64,000 bases of DNA from Paulownia fortunei (Eukaryota > Streptophyta > Magnoliopsida > Lamiales > Paulowniaceae): positions 806,001-870,000 of the forward strand of contig JAGSPU010001569.1 of the NCBI GenBank assembly GCA_019321725.1. Reading direction: 5' to 3'. The notes beneath the pieces are model-generated. The model worked only from the letters and a program-made list of their open reading frames with translations. It made no database searches and was not told where the DNA came from. The position numbers and the translations under genes are program-made. Shown here in pieces: positions 39,860-50,328 of the stretch (its first letter is position 1; the number at the start of each line of letters is the position of its first letter).

Positions 39860-40400
39860 CCAAGAATTTCCTCAGGAGGCGCCGTCAGAAAATCAATTCA
39901 AACAAATCCCAGTTCTCGCAAACAAATCCACAGCAAAACAATAATTCAGTAAGAAACTGTTTAATCATCTTTTGATCCATGCTTCAATTCCATTGATTTT
40001 CATTTGTAGGATTTTTTTTTAATATTTCATGTGGATTTTGAAGGAGTTGATCCGAAATGGGAAGAAAAAATAAGCTAATATCATGATATATATGGTGTGT
40101 ACCTGATTATGGACAAGTGAAAAGTATTATATCCTCGTAAAAATAAAAATATTTATTTATGATCCACTTATTTAAATGTCTTGTCCGCTGATATGGTGTC
40201 ACTGACATAATTCCACAAAGGTAGGAATGGGAATGACACCGCCTCCATCGCCGTTTTTCACACGGTGGCCCAAAAGGTGGAGGCCCGTTAGAGGGTCCGA
40301 TTGGAATTCAAATCGGTAAGGCTAAAGAGGTCAATGTGCCGGTTTTGCTTCAATGCAGGTGGATTATTCAGTACTTTTTCATTTTCTTTTATCCACAGTA
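39860..40400 (+). pseudogene. Relic of KIN-5B promoter, 5' UTR and exon 1
   Basis: The segment aligns to 50005-50530. Shared stretches include CCATGCTTCAATTCCA, GAGGGTCCGATTGGAATTC and AAAGAGGTCAATGTGC. It is separated from any kinesin motor exons. About 125 bases are inserted between the GAAGAAAAA leader and the start codon, which moves the ATG to 40193. Reading from there gives a stop after five codons (MVSLT then TAA at 40208-40210). Only exon 1 and part of intron 1 were copied, so this fragment could never encode a motor. Confidence 0.85.
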
Positions 40401-41159
40401 TTGTGTTTAATATATATGGGTATGAAATATATGTATAGACTCGGTAATGATTTTTTTTAAGATATTAAGATATTATTTCTCTCTGTGTAAATAGTTTTTA
40501 AAAATTAACAACTTAAAATTTAGTGAATCATAGATTTTATATCAAAAGTTATTTTTAATAAAAGAAAAATACTCAGAAAGATAGAAAAGTTAATTCTAGG
40601 GAAATAATCAATTCGTATCTTAAATCTATTGTAAACAAAAGTTATTTACATAATTTTTTTTCAATGATTATAATTTTTGACTTTATTAAACAAAAAATAC
40701 CTCTTCGTGTAAAATTTCAACTGTTTTATTTAGAAATAAGACAAATTCAAAAATTCACATATTGACAGTTTATTTTCCTCATTTTTTTTTATTTATTTAT
40801 TCCTTTATAGTGTGTGTATATATATATATATATTTATATTGAACTATAAGTTTTTCTTAGTTATTCCTCGTACTAAGAGTACTCCAATAGAATTTGATAA
40901 AATTTATCACACTTATATATATTTATACATCAAAAAAAAATTTACAACTCAAACTAATGAAACGAAGATTCAATATGAAATGTTATTATATATAAACGCA
41001 CTACAATATACAACAGACAGTATATTATCCTTAAAGTTTCTATTTATAGGTTGGAAATTGGCATCACAAGCTTTATGCACTGCTCAGATGCAGAATTTTG
41101 GGATTATGAGTGACGTCGACTTCTGAATCTTTGTTGTTGACGTTTTTTAATTAATATTT

Positions 41160-41560
41160 TTAAAATTGAATCAAATGTCTAATTAAAAATCGAAGATAGG
41201 TCCAATTCGGTTAGATCTAAAAAATTATTTGATCGATCAAAATCGATCAAAATTGATTTTAATAATTTTTATTTTTTTATTTTAAATTTTTATAAAGATT
41301 TAAATTTGATATTTTGTTATATTTATATGATTATTTAGATTTTGTGTTTTGTTATATATTTTATATATAATAATTTATTTATTTTTATATTTAAAATATA
41401 TTGTATAACAATTAATTTATTATATTATTATTTTATATAATAAAATAAAAAATATATAATTATTTTTTATTAAATTGGTTCGATTAATTGAACAACTAAT
41501 TATTAATAAGATTGATTTAACTATAATTATAAAAATATTATTTCGTATATTTCGTTCAAT
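41160..41560. mobile_element. AT-rich dispersed element, copy 1
   Basis: This block interrupts the KIN-5B intron 1 relic; the flanking pieces (41040-41150 and 41560-41640) align next to each other in unit B at 50570-50760. A related block occurs at about 42060-42430. Both share repeated ATCGATCAAAATCGAT-like motifs, then AAATTTGATATTTTGTTATA, then an ATAATAAAATAAAAAAT tail. It has no coding capacity and is probably a non-autonomous transposon. Confidence 0.55.
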
Positions 41561-42059
41561 CAGAAATATAGTATGCGTTTTCACTTGCAGACAAATCTTG
41601 ACGTGTATAATTGAATTAATGGTTTCCTCATAAGCATGAGCCCATGATCCATCAGTCGGCCTCCAATCGACAATATGCATATAACAATATTTTTTAGTAT
41701 TAAAAGTTAAATATTATGTTGAATATTTCCTTTACACAATAAAGTTCAAAGAACGCAACCAATGTGCCAATGAATTTAGGAGTGATCACGCTGTGTTTGA
41801 TGAATTTTTTTTTCATTAATTTTAAATTTAATTATCATATATATTTTATTAAAAAATAATTTTAAATTGATAAGTAAAATAAAAAATATAGTTTAAAGTA
41901 GTTTAGAGCGATTTATGACGATTTAACGATTTTTAAAATAATTAAACAAAAAAATTATTTTTTAAAAATATTAATAGAAAAAATATCTTCACCAAATAAA
42001 TAACATACATAGCTTTCATTTTAAAAATAATACTATTGTTTCTAATCTATATTTTCAAA

Positions 42060-42430
42060 ATCAAATCTACCTAATCAATTCAATTGAAAAAACAGTGGTT
42101 GGTCCGATCAATTTAACTATAAAGAATTAAAAATCGATCTTGATAAAATCGATCAAAAATCGATGGGTTATTTTTATTTATTTTTTATTATTTTTTAAAA
42201 TTTAAATTTGATATTTTGTTATATGTATGTGGTTATTTGAATGTTGAAATTTATTAATTGAGTTATTTTTTTAATTTTAAAATTTAGTAGATAACAATTA
42301 CTCAATTAATTATTATTTTTACACAATATAATAAAAAATGTAGTTAATTTTTTAGATTGCTTAGATCAACCTGTCCGACGTATTGAACTAGTAGCAATAC
42401 CAATTTGGTTATGAAAATACCATTTGTAAT
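42060..42430. mobile_element. AT-rich dispersed element, copy 2
   Basis: This is the partner of the block at 41160-41560. It shares the clustered ATCGATC motifs, AAATTTGATATTTTGTTATA and the AT-rich tail in the same order and orientation. It is non-coding. The ends are not sharply defined. Confidence 0.5.
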
Positions 42431-43380
42431 AATATAACAAAAAAGCATCACTTTTCATCTAAATACCACTAAGCCAAAGAAAAAAAAAAAAAACTCATTA
42501 GCTATGACAAAATATAACAAAATATATCTTATTTCAATGGCATACTTTAGTATAAATTGAGGTATGTAAATCAAATATTCACAGTGGCTAAAACCTGCTT
42601 GAATTTATGCAATTATTATAAACTAACAAACAATTATATCGTTGTGTATAAATTTTAACTCATTTCATATTTTTTACTTACTCATTTAATTACTTTTATA
42701 GTATATAAATTATAATATGTATTGTGGAGAAAATAACACAAAAAATTGCCAAACTTTCAAAATGCAACAAAATAAAGCTATTTGAATATACAAATATAAT
42801 AATACATAATTTTTTAAGTCTGTACACTCTGAAAAAAATATTATATCATTCATATATCATAAAAATTAAAAAAATAATTGAAAAATAAGTTAAATGTATC
42901 CAAGAATTTTACAATATTCCAGGCAGATTCTCCTTCTTTTTGATGCAAATGCCGATCTAAGGAGTCCAAAAAATCTGCACAGTCATACAGTGTATCCCAT
43001 TTTCAGGGAGGTAAAAAGAGAGTGGAAACATTTAAGAAGAAGAAGAAGAAGAGAAGAAAAAAAAAATTAAAAAAATTAAATAAATTAGAACTTCTAAAAT
43101 TAAAATTAAACATGCTTCTTGTATCACAATTTGAGATAATTGAAAAAAAACTTATATGATTTTTATCTCATAGAAGAATTTCATTTTCAACAATGAATTT
43201 TTGATTTTTTATTGAAATTCGTGTGTAGATGAAAATATGTTTAGTTTTAAGAATTTTTATTGAAACTTATAAGTGTAGAATGAGACTATTTTTAGTTTAA
43301 TATGTTTTTTTGAAATTTTCATGAAAAAATAATAAAATAATAATTTATATGGATGACATGTGATGAGATTCACTGAAAAA

Positions 43381-43690
43381 GATATTGTTTGAAAAATAAT
43401 AATATATAATAAAATAAAACTGATAGTAGTTGGGTCTATTTATAGATATGATAATTTATTAGAATGATTTATAAATGATGGAAATATTGTTTGTAAAATA
43501 ATAATATATAATTAAATAAAATTAAGAGTTGTGGAATCCATTTTGAATTATTAGTTTGTATTTGATAATTTACTGGAATGATTTGTGGTGATTGGTCTCA
43601 TTACAATAATATTATTTGAAAATAGTGATATATTATATAAATATATGTGGTAATAGTAGGTCCCAACAGTATAGTTTATAGTTGAAAATT
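43381..43690. repeat. Degenerate tandem repeat, period about 110 bp
   Basis: Units starting at about 43384, 43485 and 43610 each begin ATATTGTTTG(A/T)AAA or a close variant, continue with an ATAATATATAAT block, and include GATAATTTA(T/C)T(A/G)GAATGAT. The third copy is partial. Confidence 0.65.
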
Positions 43691-44312
43691 AAAAATATAG
43701 GATTGTAAAGCGTTTTTGGCCGAAATAAAAATAAAATATTTTTAAAAAGATTGAGTAAAACAAATATGATCAATATATCTGAAATAATTAAAAGTGAAAA
43801 AAATCCCACTAAAATTAAAAATATACATATTTTTTTATGAGAAGTGATGAATATATAAAAAATTAATTATATGAAACGATTAAAATAAAGTTAGTATTAA
43901 TTATTAATAAATTCAATATATAGATATAGATGTATAATTTTATTTTTCAAACTTAAATTGCTATAAATAATTTATAAGACGATGTAGTTTTAATTAAATT
44001 TTAAATCACAATAATTTGGTAAAAATTTAATTTGGTACAATATAGTGAGACCGTTCAAATTATTTTTTGAATTTTTACGATCAAAACGAGTAATGCTGCT
44101 CACTTGAATAGACAATTAGCCATGAAGTTATTATTATGTAGTCAACAGTAAATAGATTTCAAGGGAAAAGAGTGGTACTATGTTGAAATCGTGCCCAAGC
44201 AAATAAGTGTTAATTTGGATTGTAAAACACGACATAAGGTTTAGGCTCAGCTCCGGCTCGCGCTTCTGACAGATATGTCAACCTATACGACTCAACCAGT
44301 TTGTTATTAAGG

Positions 44313-44365
44313 TGGGCTGTGTGAGTCTATTGGGCCGAATAATTGATACCCCTGCAATAGGCCCA
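44313..44365 (+). promoter_or_regulatory. Three site II motifs in the DAPF promoter (unit B only)
   Basis: TGGGCT at 44313-44318, TGGGCC at 44331-44336 and GGCCCA at 44360-44365 lie 240-290 bases upstream of the DAPF ATG. The matching stretch of unit A, after 34640, lacks this segment of about 130 bases. Function is inferred from motif and position. Confidence 0.5.
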
Positions 44366-44604
44366 GAATTGTGTTGTGATCGCAACTCTTTGGGGGCGAA
44401 CTGCCAAGAGCTTATTTCAATTTCTTTTAATATATTAGTAAATGAATAATGTAATTAATATATATGATCAAATTTCTTTTAATAAATGTCTATTGTTATT
44501 TTTTATTGCAATTAATCTATGTGATTCTAATCTAACAAGCTCCGTTTTCTTTGGACAATTGGCAATAGTAGTCTGCCTCGCTTTCTTACAATAAGCCCAC
44601 GCCC

Positions 44605-47600
44605 ATGGCTGTTGCCGCCGCCGTAACTCTGCCGCACACAGACGTCAACCGCCGCTCTCTTTCCTCTCCGTATTCAGCTTCTTTCAGTTTCTGTCGGCTT
44701 TCTTCGTCGTTTCAGCAAACTAGTACTCTCAAACCTATCGCAGTTCGGACTCGCCAAAAACCTGGTTTCCGCGTCTTCTCTTCATTGAGCATTCAAGCTC
44801 CCGAGAAGATCTCTCCGACGTCGTTTCTCGATCGGAAAGAAAGCGGAATACTTCATTTCGTCAAATATCATGGACTCGGCAATGATTTCATATTGGTAAT
44901 GCTACAACAAACACAGTGATGCATATTTGTATATAATTGCATTCGTCGTTGTGATTATCTGTTAGCGAAGCTTGTAATTTTTTGTCACGGCAACAATGAC
45001 CAGTTTCACCTCACGAAGTCGGAAGGTTTTTTTAGGAAGCTTTTGTAAACTGGGAGTTTATTCAGCTTTCTGCTACCCAAAAAAAAAACAAACAAATTTT
45101 TTAATGGTTAAAGTTCCTTGCAAAATTTATGTAAAGTGAAATCTTTCTTAAACAGAGAATAGTTCTTTGTGTGAAGTTACTGAAATCTAGATATTGGGCC
45201 GTTTTTATGTGTAAATTCCGTTAATATTTCAAGATTTAGGCATGCAAGTTTGTTCTTGTACCCTATTTTTCAGGAGTTAAAAGAGATCCTCTTCAGCTAA
45301 ACTCTCAAGCATGCATACACAATTGCCCATACACAGTACTTTTTATATTTTGGGTCTTTGATTTGATGATTATATTTTGTGCCCGTATGTTGTTTTGATT
45401 AGGTTGATAATCGAGAATCAATGGAGCCCAAAATTACTCCAGAGCAAGCAGTGAAATTGTGTGATAGAAACTTTGGCATTGGAGCTGATGGAGTGATATT
45501 TGCAATGCCAGGCATCAATGGTACTGATTATACTATGAGGATCTTTAATTCTGATGGTAGTGAACCTGAGGTAATTTGTCTTTTCCTAAATTAAGTGTTC
45601 CCGTTGTTGCATTGTTTTGGTCATTCACTAAAGATAACGATTAAAGAATGAACATTGGCTTGCAATTGAGATTGCACTTGTATTATCTGTTATCAAAGTC
45701 TCATCTTAAATTTTATGGAAAAGAAATGGTTCTTAACACTGCATTTAGAGAAAAATGTAACTTTTGCCTTGAGTGCCTCTATAATTGTTTTAATGGAAAA
45801 GAACCCTTAATTTTTAAAGACTGTGTTATGTACTGAAAAATGGAAAGGGAAACAAAGAAAGAGTTTCTATGTGCAATATTTCTTTTTGTCTGCTTATCAA
45901 TGGAAGACAATAATATATCAGAGCCAGAAAGAGCTTTGCCTGCCTGAAGCTCCTTTTGTTTCAACTATGCATGAGAAATTTATGAATTCAAATTTATATT
46001 AAAAGAAATGAAATAATAGGAAGAAATTCCTTTGCTACATCTTTTGTTTCCCTTTACCTGTTCATCTGTTATTTATTAAACAAACATCCCTAGATTGTTA
46101 GATAATTGGTTGACTTGTTTCCATAAATCTGATTTTGCACTTCTCCTGATGTGGTCATTTTTCACTTATGTTGACACAGATGTGTGGTAATGGAGTTCGA
46201 TGCTTTGCCAGATTTATTGCTGAGCTTGAAAATCTGAATGGCAAGCAAAGGTTTGATCTAACTCTTTTCTTTTCCAAAAAAGTCCTGATCATCTTGGCAC
46301 TGACATGCCTTATAATATACCTACTTCCAGTCTTGTTTATGGCATTTAAGTTTCAACTTTTTGTTGGGGTTTGTGTTAAATTTTAGCTCTGATTTTGAAT
46401 TTCCTTGAACTCTACGTTACCCACAATATAACTGCGCTTATGGAGATCAACAAACTCTATGCATTACAGTGGAACATTTGAAACAAATTCAGCTTTTGGG
46501 GGCAACTCCCTTCCTTTTTTTTCGCTTTTCCTTCTGTACTTTCACCTGGTATCTGGTTAGACATGGCCCAGAGTAAATCCTCTACTACTCACTTCTTGAG
46601 GAAGTTGTGGCTAGTTTGTAGGAACTCTCTCAAAATATCTATTTAATCTTTACCCTCTCCTTTCCACTACATTGATTGTTGCTTTCATAAGAAAATGGGA
46701 ATGGAACTTCAGTTCTGAGCCATTTGTTCGCTGTTTCACCTAGTTGATGGACCGTTAGGAACTATGGTTATCTTTTCATATCTGTGATTCTAATTCTGAT
46801 CCTAGTCTTGCTATTTCTTTCTCATTTTGCACCTATGCATGGAGATAACGTGCAAGCTATAATGCATTTCTTTCTTACACCTGGATTCAAAGTCAACTCA
46901 CATCTTATTTTGGTCTTGCAGCTTCACTGTGCATACTGGAGCTGGTTTAATTGTTCCTGAGATTCAAGAAGATGGAAAGGTACCCTTAGAATCTCATGAC
47001 TCATTTTCTAACTTGAGTTTTTGTGAGTAGTATTTTGGGTAAATATGTTTCGAACACGCAATTTTTTTGTGTCCATTTCTGTTCGAATACTTTATAGTCT
47101 GAGAAACAACATCTTTGACGTCACTATTTATGACTTATTGATTCAGCATGTGATCACATTTTCAGGTCAGAGTTGATATGGGTGAGCCGATTCTGAAGGC
47201 ATCAGATGTGCCTACAAAATTACCTCCAAATAAAGATCAGTCTGCTGTTAAGGCAAAATTAGACGTAGACGGTTTAATCTGGAACGTGACTTGTGTTAGC
47301 ATGGGAAATCCTCACTGTGTCACTTTTGGTACAGAATCAAGCAAGGTATACTGTCTCTTTACAACTGTTCTTTGGTTCAATGGGTTGTGGATGGGTTACT
47401 TTGTTCATCTCTTTCTGCCTTTCGGCTTGTAATGACACAGGATTTGCGAGTCGATGAACTCAATTTGGCAGAAATTGGCCCAAAATTCGAACATCAATAT
47501 GATGTTCCCTGCCCGAACGAACACAGGTATCAGTTTTACTGTGATTACCTTCTAGAGCTGGGTGTTTTGTCTTGTCAGATGTACTCACAATCACACAGGG

Positions 47601-48711
47601 ATGAACATCAATAACTAGGAGTTTTTGTGTTATGTGGCTAGGAATATCTGATATTGGCGAAAGGATGCACTTAATAACCTGTTTGTTATATCTCCATGTT
47701 CATGGTCTCAAAATGTAAACAGGGACAAGGTTATATAGTGGTCACCTTTTTTAATTGTTTTAATGCAAGAACGAATTTTAAGATCAACTATTTTTTGGGA
47801 AATTTAAGATGGTTTTTAAAGAAAACGGATTTTAAAGTGAAAATATACGATCCGGCTGGGGCTTAGTTCAGATCTGTGTCATTTTCTCCTTCATCCATCA
47901 GGCTTAGATAATCCCTTTTAATTGTGATTGTGAAGTCTTCTTCTACTTTGAGAAAAAGAGAAATTGAAGTCTTCCCCTGCATTTTGTATTATGTGCAATT
48001 TCATGGTTCAGAATTACAGCTTCTCAATTTAAACATGTATGCATTTCTACATCATGACACAGTGTTCGTTATGTTGCAGAATTTGTTCAAGTCATCTCTT
48101 CAAGTCACCTTAAAATGCGTGTTTGGGAGCGTGGGGCAGGTTAATTTTTTTCTTAATTCTACATGTATTATTTACATGTAAAATTTCCTGTGTCTATGCA
48201 CAATTATAAGCCTATTCCTTTACAAGCTTCCGCATCTATACATCATTGTCATTTGATGTCAAGCCCAGGTTTCAACTGTGAAGTTAATTTGGTTGCTTGC
48301 TGCAGGTGCGACACTAGCCTGTGGAACAGGAGCTTGTGCTGTTGTGGTTGCTGCAGTGCTTGAGGGTCGTGCTAGGAGGGTAAGTTTGAAACCATTGTCC
48401 TCTATGGTACTAAAACTTTAAGAACATGCATTCAGTCATGAAATTTGTCTGCCTCTCGACACATGCCTCAAAGAGTTTAGATGTTGTTTTCTTATAGAAT
48501 GAGTACTTAATAGTAATAGTTTCCTGGTTTTTGAGATTGCTTCCACTTACTGTCTGCTCGTTTCTTGTTTTTTCATTCCACATTCTGCAAACAGAGTTGC
48601 ACTGTTGATTTACCTGGAGGGCCACTGGAAATTGAGTGGAGAGAAGATGACAATCATGTCTACATGACAGGCCCAGCAGAAGTAGTATTTTACGGATCAG
48701 TTCCTCTCTGA
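44605..48711 (+). CDS. DAPF: Diaminopimelate epimerase, chloroplastic
   Basis: This enzyme interconverts LL- and meso-diaminopimelate, the last step before decarboxylation to lysine in the plastid. The nine exons are 44605-44895, 45403-45570, 46180-46250, 46922-46979, 47166-47345, 47441-47526, 48080-48139, 48306-48379 and 48595-48711. The first about 70 residues are Ser/Arg-rich and Ala-rich, a plastid transit peptide. The conserved core includes [41 protein letters not shown] (first catalytic Cys), [25 protein letters not shown] (substrate-binding Glu-Arg and second catalytic Cys) and the end YGSVPL. The length is about 367 residues. One break exists: exon 6 is 86 bases where phase and unit A require 85. 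An extra A at about 47496 changes [13 protein letters not shown] into a shifted frame. Because everything else is conserved, I regard this as the functional copy with a likely consensus error. Confidence 0.92.
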
Positions 48712-50328
48712 TGCTTTTTTTTTTTTTTTTTTGGGCCAGAGGAGAATTATAATGTAGGCTGATTGATCTCTGCACTACACTTCAATAGGGGGGCGATGGC
48801 GTCCGGAGTTTGAGAACTGTACTGATTATATTCTTACCCCGAACTTAATGTGAATGATAATGGCATTGTTCCTATTTGCACGGTACGGGGAATGCTTTCT
48901 TGCTACCTGTAATTTGATTTGAAATGGATAATATCAGAGGCTGGTAAACCTACACAATTTGCCTTTGCTTCTGTTTTCTTTTTTTTCAAGCATTGATCGA
49001 GTTCAAATTGCATTCTTTCTTTGGTGGAGATGAGGATTTATGCCTGCATTTTCTGTGCAACAGCTCCTTATTTGCATAAAGAAAACCGCACATCAAAAGA
49101 AAAGAAACCAATAGCAAAACGTAGGGATTTTCCTTGAGTCAGACTGTACGCTAGTGCTGTCATAAAGTGCTCGAATTGTTTCATTACATCATTATCGACG
49201 TGTAACATTTTGCTTGTTAACAATATATGCATGGACATATCTCAATGATATCGTTTAAAAATTTTCAAATATGTCATCAAAATAATAGTGTATTTTTGTT
49301 TCATATGAAAGAGAATGTCACCTCTGCGGTGTGATATATCATTTGCTTAATATAGAAGAGAGATATTTTTTGGTCCTTGTAGACCATACTATTTTATGTT
49401 GATAAACAATGATATCTAGAATCAAATCATCAATGCTTAGACTTTATGAAAATTCTATTTTAAATGTAATTTTTATGTAGAGTTATCATTGAGCCAGATT
49501 TTAAATCAAAGTAAAATTCAGATTCAATCCAAATTAGATGTGAATTCAAACTCAAATGAATTTAATTGCAAATATCCGAATAAAAATGAACCCAAATTCA
49601 ATAGTGTATGATTTGATTCATCAAAGATCCAAATCCGATTAACTATTATCATATAAATAATGACTCTTAATAGTCTTCATATGATTTCATATGTACAAGA
49701 ATGGAATTAAATGTGTTGCATATAAATACTGACTATTTATTAATCAATTATGATACTCTTTTCTTTTTAATGCAAATTTAATAGTTTTAGTTTTTGGATT
49801 CGACTTTTGGACTTCTTTTGAGTCCAAATTTAGATTCAAATTCGGATGAAATATGCTAGTAAATTCAAATTTAAATTTGGGTCAAGACATATTTCTATTT
49901 TTAATGAATTTCAAGTATTACACAATATATTGAAATTAGAATATATTACTCATTATTCTCAGACTAGAAATTTTGTACCCTAACGGCAGAAAGTTGCCGA
50001 CGCGCCTCAGTTTGAATTTCCTCAAGAGGCCCCAGGCCCCACTTTCTCCGAAAGACAATGGTATTAACCTGTCTTTATACCATTCTTTCACAACTGCAAA
50101 TCCCCGTATATTCACTAGCCGTTAGAAAAATTCAAATCAAACAATTCTCAGTTCTCGCAAAAAAAACCACAGCAAAACCCTTGTTCAATTATCAATTTGC
50201 AACCAATATTTCAGTAAGAAACTGTTTATATTCCTTTTGGTCCATGCTTCAATTCCAGTGATTTTCAATTTTCAATTTTTGTTTGTTTTTCTTGTGCATT
50301 TTGAAGGTGTTTGAAAAGGCGAAGAAAA
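48712..50328. other. DAPF-to-KIN-5B spacer and KIN-5B promoter
   Basis: The 3' UTR of DAPF comes first, starting with a poly-T tract at 48715-48733, then AT-rich sequence. From about 49970 the KIN-5B promoter and leader begin. Patches match unit A at 38879-40060. No extra gene is supported. Confidence 0.6.
50116..50126 (-). promoter_or_regulatory. M-phase activator (MSA) element upstream of KIN-5B
   Basis: On the minus strand this reads TCTAACGGCTA, an exact match to the MSA consensus YCYAACGGYYA bound by MYB3R factors in G2/M genes. A second, partial core, CCTAACGG, lies at 49979-49986. Both are within 350 bases of the KIN-5B start. Mitotic expression would suit a spindle kinesin. Confidence 0.6.

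Larger units (their letters stand above)
34156..41640 (+). repeat. Tandem segmental duplication, unit A (decayed)
   Basis: This unit begins at GTATTAAAAGTTAAATATTA, which recurs at 41697, the start of unit B. Both units hold the same order: shared upstream sequence, DAPF, then KIN-5B promoter, exon 1 and part of intron 1. The match is lost near 41640 in unit A and 50762 in unit B. The period at the left edges is 7541 bases. Exon by exon, coding parts are close (about ten differences in the 168-base exon 2). Introns align with indels. Unit A carries the degraded genes. Confidence 0.9.
41770..44220. other. AT-rich insertion in unit B upstream of DAPF
   Basis: No gene is supported in about 2.4 kb. 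The region holds the second copy of the AT-rich element, an (AAG)n tract at about 43036-43055, and a degenerate tandem repeat at about 43381-43690. It has no counterpart in unit A. Confidence 0.6.

Noticed and set aside
40812..41126. 104-codon open frame in unit A
   Set aside because: It begins in a TA/GT microsatellite and ends in KIN-5B intron 1 relic sequence. It has no protein-like content.
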